Position numbers and translations under genes: made by a program. The notes beneath the pieces are model-generated. The model saw only the letters and a program-made list of their open reading frames with translations. It was not told the origin of the DNA and did no database searches. Shown in pieces: positions 27,496 to 34,936 of a stretch of 64,000 nucleotides of DNA. Position 1 is the first letter of the stretch, and each line of letters begins with the position of its first letter. Location of the stretch: assembly GCF_900626075.1 (NCBI RefSeq), contig NZ_UYZY01000005.1:1-64000 (forward strand), read 5' to 3'. The stretch comes from Clostridium transplantifaecale (GTDB lineage: Bacteria > Bacillota > Clostridia > Lachnospirales > Lachnospiraceae).

Positions 27496-27969
27496 ATGCA
27501 AGACAAAGATTTAGAACTGGAACCGGTGGATATGTATGTGCTTTTTGCAAAAATGTTTTCCCATATTACGAGAGAGGTGGAGAAAGCCTGTGGTGAGGAT
27601 GGCGTAAAGGCCGTCAGAGAAGGTGTGCGCCAGTTCGGGCTGGAGCGCGGAAGAAATATCGCAGAGCGTGCCAAAGCGATGGGACATGAGAATGATGCGA
27701 AGAGCTATCTCTCCTGCTACGATATGGGCAGAAGCGAGCTGTTCAAGAGCGAGAACGACATCCGTGAGAAAACGGTGGAGCAGAACTTTACGGAATGTAT
27801 CTTTGCAAAGCAGTTTATGGAGGATCACGACGAAAAATACGGTATTCACTACTGTGAGATGATCGATCCGGCTATTGCGGAAGGATACAACGAGAAATTC
27901 AAATGTACACATGATAAACATTTCTTCAAGGACGGATGCTGTCATTTCCTGTTCGAGATGGAGGAATAA
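27496..27969 (+). CDS. L-2-amino-thiazoline-4-carboxylate hydrolase family protein
   Basis: A 157-residue protein starting one base after the previous stop, with AAGGAGG upstream. Its content (AERAKAMGHENDAKSYLSCYDMG, ENDIREKTVEQNFTECIFAKQF, GIHYCEMIDPAIAEGYNEKFKCTHDKHFFKDGCCHFLFEM) matches my recollection of the ATC hydrolase family, including conserved Cys and His residues near the C-terminus. Known members open the thiazoline ring to N-carbamoyl-L-cysteine. The neighbouring amidohydrolase and cysteine desulfidase complete a pathway. Many family members are of unproven activity. Confidence 0.75.
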   Translation: MQDKDLELEPVDMYVLFAKMFSHITREVEKACGEDGVKAVREGVRQFGLERGRNIAERAKAMGHENDAKSYLSCYDMGRSELFKSENDIREKTVEQNFTECIFAKQFMEDHDEKYGIHYCEMIDPAIAEGYNEKFKCTHDKHFFKDGCCHFLFEMEE

Positions 27970-28046
27970 GGCAGCTGTTCACAGATGATATTCCATGAGG
28001 CGTTGGCGCCTGGATTTTCACGTATTGATATGGAGGCAGTGGGAAG

Positions 28047-29255
28047 ATGGACAAAATTCAGAAAATATATGATTTTGAAACAATTCTCGACCGGTCGGGA
28101 ACCGGTTCGGTCAAGTGGGAGCAGATGAAGATTGACAACACGGGGGTGGAAAAAGGGATTGTGCCCTTTTCTATCGCAGACATGGAATTTAAGAATCCGC
28201 CGGAGATAACAGAAGGGTTAAAGGCCTGTCTCGATGAGATCGTGCTAGGCTACCAGGCTCCGACGGAAAGCTATGAAACAGCAGTCACCTCCTGGGTAAA
28301 GCGGCGCTACGGATGGGAACCCGATCGAAAATGGCTTATAAATTCAATCGGTGTCATCAATGCATTTTGCTGCGGTATCCGAGCATTTGTGCGCGAGGGG
28401 GAAGGCGTCATTCTGATGACTCCCGTTTATCCTCCCTTTGCGGAGGGAATCAGCCGCAACGGCAGGAAACTGCTCCGCTGCCCTCTGATTTATCAGGGAG
28501 GCGAATACCGGATCAATTTTGAACTTTTGGAACAGCTTGCTAAAGAGCCGGACTGCCGCCTTCTGATTCTCTGCAATCCCCACAATCCGGTAGGCAGAGT
28601 GTGGACTAGGGAAGAAATCGAACGGATTGGAGAAATCTGTCTCGAAAATGACGTGTTCGTCATCTCGGATGAGGTTCACTGCGATCTCGTCATGGAGGGA
28701 TATACATTTACCTCGTTTGCTTCTGTTTCGGAGAAATTTGCCGACAACTGCATGATCTGCATTTCCCCGGGCAAGACCTTTAACCTGGCGGGAATCAAAT
28801 CGGGGTGCATCTTTGTAAAGAATGAGGAGAAGCGCACCGCCCTGTTGGAGGAGATGTCGAAAGTCCTTCATCCGAACTGGCTGCCGGCGCTCAGCTACCG
28901 GGCCGTCGAGATTGCCTACACTCAGTGCGACGCCTGGATGGAAGAGATGCTCTCGGTAATTAACGAGAACAAGAGACAGCTTGTCAAATTCCTGAAAGAA
29001 CGGCTTCCGCGCGTCCATGCGGTGGAGATGGAAGGATCTTACCTGCAATGGCTGGATTTCCGCGACTACGGCTGGGATGCCCGGGAGCAGGAACGGATTA
29101 TGCAGAAAGAGGCGCAGCTATTCTTCGACGAAGGCTATAAGTTTGGTGAAGAGGGCGAGGGATTTGAGCGTATGAATATGGCTTGTCCTACGGCCGTTAT
29201 CCTGAAGGCGTTGGAGCGGCTTGAGGAGGCTCTTAAGAAATGGGAGTTTAGTTGA
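28047..29255 (+). CDS. PatB/MalY-type PLP C-S lyase (cystathionine beta-lyase-like aminotransferase)
   Basis: A 402-residue fold-type I PLP enzyme. The aspartate motif is VISDEVHCDLVMEGY (near residue 210) and the PLP lysine lies in SPGKTFNLAGIKSG (near 243), both characteristic of PatB/MalY. It begins DRSGTGSVKWEQM, as in this family. It would cleave C-S bonds of cystathionine or cysteine, releasing thiols or sulfide. It is last in the operon after a 77-base gap. The final codons and the TGA stop fall in the end of repeat copy L3, so the natural C-terminus may have been replaced by a few residues. Confidence 0.88.
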   Translation: MDKIQKIYDFETILDRSGTGSVKWEQMKIDNTGVEKGIVPFSIADMEFKNPPEITEGLKACLDEIVLGYQAPTESYETAVTSWVKRRYGWEPDRKWLINSIGVINAFCCGIRAFVREGEGVILMTPVYPPFAEGISRNGRKLLRCPLIYQGGEYRINFELLEQLAKEPDCRLLILCNPHNPVGRVWTREEIERIGEICLENDVFVISDEVHCDLVMEGYTFTSFASVSEKFADNCMICISPGKTFNLAGIKSGCIFVKNEEKRTALLEEMSKVLHPNWLPALSYRAVEIAYTQCDAWMEEMLSVINENKRQLVKFLKERLPRVHAVEMEGSYLQWLDFRDYGWDAREQERIMQKEAQLFFDEGYKFGEEGEGFERMNMACPTAVILKALERLEEALKKWEFS

Positions 29256-30320
29256 GATGCGAGGACGCCTCTGTAAGACGGCGGACGGGGGAGTGGGTGG
29301 GTGTATATGAGTCTTCAGTCCCGGTTGGTAGGGTGTCGTGAGGGGGAATCCAGGAGAAAAAATTCCTGCGGGGACTCGCTCCCGCTTGTGGAATGCGCAG
29401 CGGATGCTAGCTTCGTGTAAGACCTGCCACTGCACGCTTTTGCACTAAGCTCGATAGGACCTCGCTAAGTGCTCAATGTGTCAGCAAGCACCGGCGGATT
29501 CCAAGGTCTCCCTTCGGAAAGTTAGTTACCGCGTACTCCGTACCCGGTAACACGCTTCGCGATGCACAGAAACGGTAAACAGCACCGTTTCGCGCCGTTA
29601 CCCTCGGGTTTTCTGTGACTTACGCTACGCTTCACTCACAAAAAACACCTCGCGGAATACATCATGTATCCAGCAGCAGGCATGCCCACCGTTCTCTATT
29701 CTAGTTGTCGGCGGGACTGAAGACTCAGCGAAGGTTATTGCCCCGTCCGCCGGCTTCAGGGGCTGATTGTCTCTTTCGTCAAGTGCGGGAATGGTATTGT
29801 CGCGGCCACTATGTAGTCGTGATTCTTTTACTTTCTGACCACATCCTGGGCTGCATAAAAAGAGTATCAGAATAAACACTCTAAGATTATAAGATTATAA
29901 GTTTATAAGTTTACATAGTCTCATTGTGAACAGGATGCAGTTTTCAGGAATTCTGAGAAACGTAGTGGCAGCGACAAGCGCCTCCCCCCCTTGAAGAAAT
30001 AGGACAGAACAGCCGCCGCAGGCCAGGGACCGGGCAGCCGTCTGGGCTGAGTCTTTCGTCCCGGCCATAACCTTCCTGCGGGGGAAGAAGGGAGAAAAAG
30101 ATTCCGGAGGGAACCTGGGAGTTCATCGGCACTTACCGAGGTCTTTTCGAGGTTAGTGACCGTTATGTACTCCAACGAGCGCGAGCGTTTCCCGCAGGAA
30201 CTTTTTCTGCCCGTATTCCCCGCCCGCGACACCCTAACGCCCGGGACAAAAGACTCATCGATCCCCACCACCCCGGCCCCCGGCCTGACGGCGGCGTCCT
30301 CATTTCTCAACCAAATCCTT
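29243..30320. repeat. Compound intergenic repeat, copy L3
   Basis: About 1.08 kb. The left module (29243 to ~29845) is the reverse complement of the L1/L2 right half. The right module (about 29944-30320) repeats the L4 right module, for example GGGAACCTGGGAGTTCATCG and CCGCAGGAACTTTTTCTGCC. The outer ends match after inversion (AGTTTAGTTGAGATGCGAGG versus GGATTTGGTTGAGAAATGAG). A stretch at about 29522-29700 is not shared with L4; it contains its own palindromes such as GAAACGGT/ACCGTTTC around 29567. No gene is credible inside. Confidence 0.78.
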
Positions 30321-31037
30321 ATTTCCCGCCCGGCCAACATCAATCCCCGCTAATTTCGCCTGCCTACACAAATCCTTTGTCTGCAGCGTATACTCTCTCC
30401 CGTCCTTTATAAAATGTGTGCCGCACTGCCTGAACTCAAAGGCCGCATGTTTCCTGATGCACTGCTCCCTGATATCCAGCACCCAGTCGTAATTCAGGGG
30501 TCTGGCATTGCAGTCCGATTCGCCGCCGGCCACAACCAGCTCGATATCGTCCAGATATTTTTCCATATCAATTCTTTCCAGCAGCGGCTGTGCCGTGATG
30601 CATTTATGCCGGATTGGCAGATCGCGGAATACCGGTAATTTATAATCGGCATTTTCCTGGTTTTCAATGGTGCAGCATACGATTACATTGTCATAGCCGT
30701 CACCCCAGTCACTGGGGATGCAGTCCATAAACCGGTCGATTCTTTTTGTTAGAAACAGGAAATCGCAGTCGGAACGTTCCTTCATCATCGCCCAGCACTC
30801 CTCTCTCCAGGAGTCAGCCTCCTCTATCAGAAAATCGGTTGAAAAACAGAGATAGACCAGCCCGGGTTTCATCTTGTAGTTTCCGTTTTTTAATTTCAGG
30901 ATTGGTTTCTCAAAATCTTTTGTCTTAATGATTTCGTTTGTGTCTATATTTCTTTTAAAATCCCCTTTATGGATATAACAATATTTACAGCCGTCGCTGC
31001 ATTTTTTACAGCCCCGCCACGGATTCCACATCGACAT
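30300..31037 (-). CDS. DUF5131 / phage Gp37-Gp68-like protein
   Basis: A 245-residue protein beginning MSMWNPWRGCKKCSDGCKYCYI; the clustered cysteines resemble a radical-SAM-like or metal-binding site of the DUF5131 (phage gp37/gp68) family. Other family marks are CDFLFLTKRIDRFMD, GYDNVIVCCTIENQENADYRLP-like text and VVAGGESDCNARPLNYDWV. Function is unproven. AAGAGGG precedes the ATG. It follows a PUA/ASCH-like gene by 12 bases. The last residues (KDLVEK) and the stop are encoded by the terminus of repeat L3. Confidence 0.75.
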   Translation of the reverse strand: MSMWNPWRGCKKCSDGCKYCYIHKGDFKRNIDTNEIIKTKDFEKPILKLKNGNYKMKPGLVYLCFSTDFLIEEADSWREECWAMMKERSDCDFLFLTKRIDRFMDCIPSDWGDGYDNVIVCCTIENQENADYKLPVFRDLPIRHKCITAQPLLERIDMEKYLDDIELVVAGGESDCNARPLNYDWVLDIREQCIRKHAAFEFRQCGTHFIKDGREYTLQTKDLCRQAKLAGIDVGRAGNKDLVEK

Positions 31038-31049
31038 GTCTTTTCCCTC

Positions 31050-31514
31050 TTAAAATCTGGACTTTTCATAATTGTAAGGAATACTTGTCCCAACCGTCAC
31101 ATCCTCAATCTTTTCGATTATGAGCCAGTCGTCCATGTTTCCCTGGTGGTCGAATTCGAGAGGGGAGATTTTCTCCACCTTGTCAAATTCCACGAGGCAG
31201 AGACATTTTTTATGCCAGCGGGCCTTTTGTTTATCGGTCAGATTCAGCTTTGCCTGGTTTTTGTCCAGGGTGTCTGTAATCTCCTCATCGGACAGTTTTA
31301 CAAAGTTCTGGACACTTATTACGGTGGCTTTTGCGCAAATGGAGGTGGTGCCTTTTTCCATAAAGTAGAGGGTTTCATTTTCAAAGACTCTGCTGTGCGG
31401 AATTTTTCTTCCGGCGGCTCCCCTGACGATCATTGTTTTTGTTCCTTCTAAAATTTTATCTAATACATGTTCTCCCTTTTTGCCGGTATTATCGCAGTAA
31501 ACTAAATGTACCAT
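31050..31514 (-). CDS. PUA/ASCH-like small protein
   Basis: A 154-residue soluble protein. The N-terminal part (HVLDKILEGTKTMIVRGAAGRKIP) resembles the start of ASCH/PUA-like RNA-binding folds (K-I-L-x-G-x-K-T-x-x-x-R), followed by strand-like TLYFMEKGTTSICAKATVISV. AAAGGAG precedes the ATG. It is first of a two-gene unit with the DUF5131 gene, a pairing that suggests modification or sensing of RNA or nucleotides (inference). Confidence 0.55.
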   Translation of the reverse strand: MVHLVYCDNTGKKGEHVLDKILEGTKTMIVRGAAGRKIPHSRVFENETLYFMEKGTTSICAKATVISVQNFVKLSDEEITDTLDKNQAKLNLTDKQKARWHKKCLCLVEFDKVEKISPLEFDHQGNMDDWLIIEKIEDVTVGTSIPYNYEKSRF

Positions 31515-31894
31515 TTTAAATGACTCCTTTCAGGTGTTGTCTGTCAGACATATGGCTTTAGTTTATCATCATTTTATAATTTCGTCATCGCTTTTCTGTA
31601 TAGGAGGAAAAAGTTTACATTATGCAGGAGGATGCCCGCCCGGAGCTGTACAAAAAATTTTCAATGGATGGAAATGAATGAAAATTGTTGCAAAATTCAT
31701 GAGCGGAATTAGGAACGAATGTCTGAAATTATCAATTAATGTGTGCGAAAAGCAGTTATCTGAGTTATACTTAATAAGAGAAAAATAAAAGAACATAAAA
31801 ATGCAATAGATTGCAGCTCTGTGTAACTTAAATAAGAAATGTGAAAGATAATGCAATTTTATGTGAAATATTTTGGAATAATATGAAATAAATA

Positions 31895-31931
31895 TTGCAA
31901 AACATTGCAATATGTGATATTCTATATCACA
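31895..31931 (+). promoter_or_regulatory. Promoter and operator of the DeoR-type operon
   Basis: TTGCAA (31895-31900), 17 bp, TATTCT (31918-31923). The -10 box sits in the centre of a perfect inverted repeat TGTGATAT-TCT-ATATCACA (31913-31931), an obvious place for autorepression by the DeoR-type protein that follows. The upstream gap 31515-31894 is AT-rich and otherwise empty. Confidence 0.75.
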
Positions 31932-31945
31932 GGAAGGAGAAAAAT

Positions 31946-32725
31946 ATGTCACAGTTCACAAATTCTATACCGGCCCAGAGGCAGCAGCAGATTTCGGATT
32001 ACCTCAAGTCAAAATTCAGTATTTCCATTAAGGAAGCATCGGAACTTTGTAATGTATCGGAGGCGACCGCGAGGAGGGATCTGGACGATATGGCTGCTGC
32101 GGGCCTGCTGGAGAGGACGCACGGAGGTGCGGTTCTCCATAAGGGGACAGGATTTGAAGAGTACCATGACGAGAAGATGAAAGCGATGATACCGGAAAAG
32201 ACGAGGATTGCAAGGGAGGCCGTAACGCTTATAAAAGACGGCGACAGCATTTTCCTCGATTCGGGCACAACTACGCTGATGCTGGGACAGCAGCTTGAAA
32301 GTATCAAGAAGCTGACCGTAGTGACGAACAACCTGGATATTGCTTCGACCGTCAAACTGGACAATTCTTCGACAATGATTATAACGGGCGGCGTCAGAAG
32401 GGACGGCTACAGTGTTTTGATAGGAGATATTGCGGAGGAGCTGGTCAGAAAGCTGTATGTGGATATTGCCTTTGTGGGAGCCGATGCCGTGAATTCCAAG
32501 AGCGGCGTTTATAACAGCAATTTTATGGAAATCGGAATCAAGAAAAGCATCATTGCCAGCGGCAAGAGGGCGGTACTGCTGGCGGATCATTCCAAATTTA
32601 AGCAGAAGGCCCTGGCTAAAATATGTGATATAGAAGAGTTTGACACGATCATTACAGATTCGGGCGTCGATAAGGAGACCAGGGAATATCTGGATAAGAA
32701 GATACCCCATCTGATAGTAGTATAA
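31946..32725 (+). CDS. DeoR/GlpR-family transcriptional regulator
   Basis: A 259-residue repressor. The N-terminal helix-turn-helix (RQQQISDYLKSKFSISIKEASELCNVSEATARRDLDDM) is followed by the family hinge AAGLLERTHGGAVL at residues ~55-68. The C-terminal sugar-phosphate-sensing domain includes FLDSGTTTLMLGQQL and TVVTNNLDIAS, then IIASGKRAVLLADHSKF. The start at 31946 follows AGGAAGGAG; an upstream in-frame start at 31895 would lie in the promoter. It heads the sugar operon and probably represses it until a phosphorylated intermediate accumulates. Confidence 0.93.
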   Translation: MSQFTNSIPAQRQQQISDYLKSKFSISIKEASELCNVSEATARRDLDDMAAAGLLERTHGGAVLHKGTGFEEYHDEKMKAMIPEKTRIAREAVTLIKDGDSIFLDSGTTTLMLGQQLESIKKLTVVTNNLDIASTVKLDNSSTMIITGGVRRDGYSVLIGDIAEELVRKLYVDIAFVGADAVNSKSGVYNSNFMEIGIKKSIIASGKRAVLLADHSKFKQKALAKICDIEEFDTIITDSGVDKETREYLDKKIPHLIVV

Positions 32726-32740
32726 GGAGGATACAGATTT

Positions 32741-33553
32741 ATGAGTTGGCTGAAAGAGGTTATCGGTACGGAGAAGGCGATCATATCCATGCTCCATCTG
32801 CAGGCAATGCCTGGAGACCCCTACTATGATAAGGAGAAGGGGATTAAATGGGTGGTGGAAAAGGCAAAAGAGGATCTGGACGCCCTTCAGGAGGGCGGAG
32901 TTGACGCGATTATGTTCAGCAATGAATACAGCCTCCCCTATCTTACGGAAGTAAAGAGGGAGACGGTCGCCGCGATGGGAAGAGTCATTGGAGAACTTCA
33001 GCCCTACATATCAATTCCATACGGCGTCAATGTTTTATGGGATCCGAAAGCTTCGCTCGATCTGGCCGCGGCCGTCGATGCCAAATTCATAAGGGAAATA
33101 TTTACTGGCGTTTACGCCAGTGATTTCGGGCTGTGGAACACCTGCTGCGGTGAGGTGGTCAGGCACCAGAGGGAGATTGGGGCGGAACATGTGAAGCTCC
33201 TCTTTAACATCGTGCCGGAGGCGGCCAGATACCTGGCGGACAGGGAGATAAGGCAGATTGCAAAATCAACGGTCTTTAACTGCCGTCCCGATGCCTTATG
33301 TGTGTCGGGTCTGACGGCGGGTTCACCGACGGACATGTCGACGCTCCAGGAAGTAAAGGCCGAAGTGCCGGAAACCGTTGTGCTGGCCAACACGGGATGC
33401 CGGAAAGAGACAATTGAGCGTCTTCTGGGTATTGCTGATGGAGCGGTTGTTGCAACCACCTTTAAATATGACGGTAAATTCGAAAACCAGGTTGATAAAA
33501 ACCGGGTAAAAGAATTTATGGATATAGTCAAACGATTCAGAGGAGGAATGTAA
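32741..33553 (+). CDS. BtpA/SgcQ-family TIM-barrel protein
   Basis: A 270-residue protein of the BtpA family. The beginning (AIISMLHLQAMPGDPYYD) and YISIPYGVNVLWDPKASLDLAAAVDAKFIREIFTGVYASDFG are typical. The C-terminus has CVSGLTAGSPTDMSTLQEVK and GAVVATTFKYDGKFENQVD, resembling a phosphate-binding barrel end. BtpA proteins were named from photosystem assembly, but in non-photosynthetic bacteria (E. coli SgcQ) they sit in sugar operons with unknown reactions. AAGGAGGAT precedes the ATG. It shares an operon with the next four metabolic and transport units. Confidence 0.85.
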   Translation: MSWLKEVIGTEKAIISMLHLQAMPGDPYYDKEKGIKWVVEKAKEDLDALQEGGVDAIMFSNEYSLPYLTEVKRETVAAMGRVIGELQPYISIPYGVNVLWDPKASLDLAAAVDAKFIREIFTGVYASDFGLWNTCCGEVVRHQREIGAEHVKLLFNIVPEAARYLADREIRQIAKSTVFNCRPDALCVSGLTAGSPTDMSTLQEVKAEVPETVVLANTGCRKETIERLLGIADGAVVATTFKYDGKFENQVDKNRVKEFMDIVKRFRGGM

Positions 33554-33554
33554 C

Positions 33555-34163
33555 ATGATATCTGCAGAAGAAATCTACGGCAGCGCACTCCATACATTTG
33601 CGAACGAGGCGAATGCGGTTGCGCGGCTATCCGACACCGTCGACAGGGAGAGCTATGTAAAAGCAGTGCAGATGATAGCGGAATGTGAAGGAAGGATCAT
33701 CACAACGGGCTGCGGAACTTCCGGAGCCTGTGCAAAAAAGGTTTCCCAGGTGTTTAACTGTGTGGACAGGGCGTCCCAGTTTCTGAATCCGGCGGATGCC
33801 CCTCACGGAGATTACGGAATGATACGGCCCGGAGATATCGTCATTATAATCTCCAAGAGCGGAAAAACGACGGAGATGACAAATTTGATACCCGTCGCCA
33901 AAGCCAGGGGGGCCAGAATCATCACGGTGACCGAGAATCCCGGTTCGCCTATCGCCCTTGAGAGCGATCTGAACCTGATCCTCAGCACGGGAGAGGAGGC
34001 ATGCCCTTACCAGTGTCTGTCCACAACTTCCGTTACCGCGGTATTTGCCCTGTTTGATGCAATTTCAATTGGTTGTATGCTGTATAATGGCATTGATAAA
34101 AATTATTTTAAGCTCGTCCATCCGGCCGGGGGAGTCGGCGCCATGCTTTCTGCGGAGGAATAG
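33555..34163 (+). CDS. SIS-domain sugar-phosphate isomerase-like protein
   Basis: A 202-residue single SIS domain. The phosphosugar-binding motif is IISKSGKTTEMTNLIP near residue 98, preceded by GRIITTGCGTSGACAKKVSQVF and followed by TENPGSPIALESDLNL and STTSVTAVFALFDAI. The family includes KpsF/GutQ arabinose-5-phosphate isomerases and 6-phospho-3-hexuloisomerase, but without CBS domains the best match is generic. It starts two bases after the BtpA stop, so translation is coupled. It likely acts on the phosphorylated sugar made by this operon. Confidence 0.85.
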   Translation: MISAEEIYGSALHTFANEANAVARLSDTVDRESYVKAVQMIAECEGRIITTGCGTSGACAKKVSQVFNCVDRASQFLNPADAPHGDYGMIRPGDIVIIISKSGKTTEMTNLIPVAKARGARIITVTENPGSPIALESDLNLILSTGEEACPYQCLSTTSVTAVFALFDAISIGCMLYNGIDKNYFKLVHPAGGVGAMLSAEE

Positions 34164-34166
34164 AGG

Positions 34167-34892
34167 ATGAAACGGATTGTGACGGGGAGCTATGAGGAAA
34201 GCAGCCGAATTCTGGCTGATTTATTTGGGGATGTGATTCGGAATACGCCGCATCCGCTTCTCGGCTGTGCGACGGGAAGTTCCCCCATCGGGCTTTACCG
34301 GTTTCTGGCGGAGGACTACAGGGCGGGAAAACTCGATTTTTCCGGGGTGAGGACGATCAATCTGGACGAGTATGCCGGTCTGCCAAGGAGCCATAACCAG
34401 AGCTTCGGATATTTTATGGATCGCCATTTTTTTTCGAAGGTCAATATAAAGGAAGAAAATATTATGCTGGCCGAGGGAACGGGGAATGCGCAGGAACAGT
34501 GCAGGCGCTATGACGGCTTTCTTGCGGAGAATGACATTGATATCCTGGTCCTGGGAATAGGCGGCAATGGGCACATAGGATTTAATGAGCCGGCAGAGTT
34601 TTTTACAGCCAACACCCATGTGGTGGAACTGGAAGAAGAAACTATTCAGGCGAATTCCCGTTTCTTTGAACGCCGGGAGGACGTTCCGAAAAGAGCCATA
34701 ACAATAGGCATGGCCGGAATCGTCAGGGCGAAAAAGGTGGTACTGATTGCTTCAGGCCCGGCTAAGGCGGACGCGATAGGACGTCTGTTTAAAGACGACA
34801 GGATTGATCCGATGCTCCCATGCAGCATTTTGAAGGTATGCCGCGACGCGACGGTGATCATTGACCGTGAGCTGGAAGCGGAGATCCAATGA
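34167..34892 (+). CDS. Glucosamine-6-phosphate deaminase-like protein (NagB family)
   Basis: A 241-residue enzyme with NagB motifs: LGCATGSSPIGLYRFL near residue 30, TINLDEYAGLPRSHNQSFGYFMDRHFF near 70 and LGIGGNGHIGFNEPAEFF near 130. It would convert an amino-sugar 6-phosphate to the keto-sugar phosphate and ammonia. Its start follows the SIS gene by three bases. Pairing with an FGGY kinase and a BtpA-like protein is unlike the usual nagA-nagB context, so the substrate may not be glucosamine. Confidence 0.87.
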   Translation: MKRIVTGSYEESSRILADLFGDVIRNTPHPLLGCATGSSPIGLYRFLAEDYRAGKLDFSGVRTINLDEYAGLPRSHNQSFGYFMDRHFFSKVNIKEENIMLAEGTGNAQEQCRRYDGFLAENDIDILVLGIGGNGHIGFNEPAEFFTANTHVVELEEETIQANSRFFERREDVPKRAITIGMAGIVRAKKVVLIASGPAKADAIGRLFKDDRIDPMLPCSILKVCRDATVIIDRELEAEIQ

Positions 34893-34936
34893 CGAAGGCT
34901 GTGAATCGCAATGCGATGGAGTATGGAGAGTAACAG

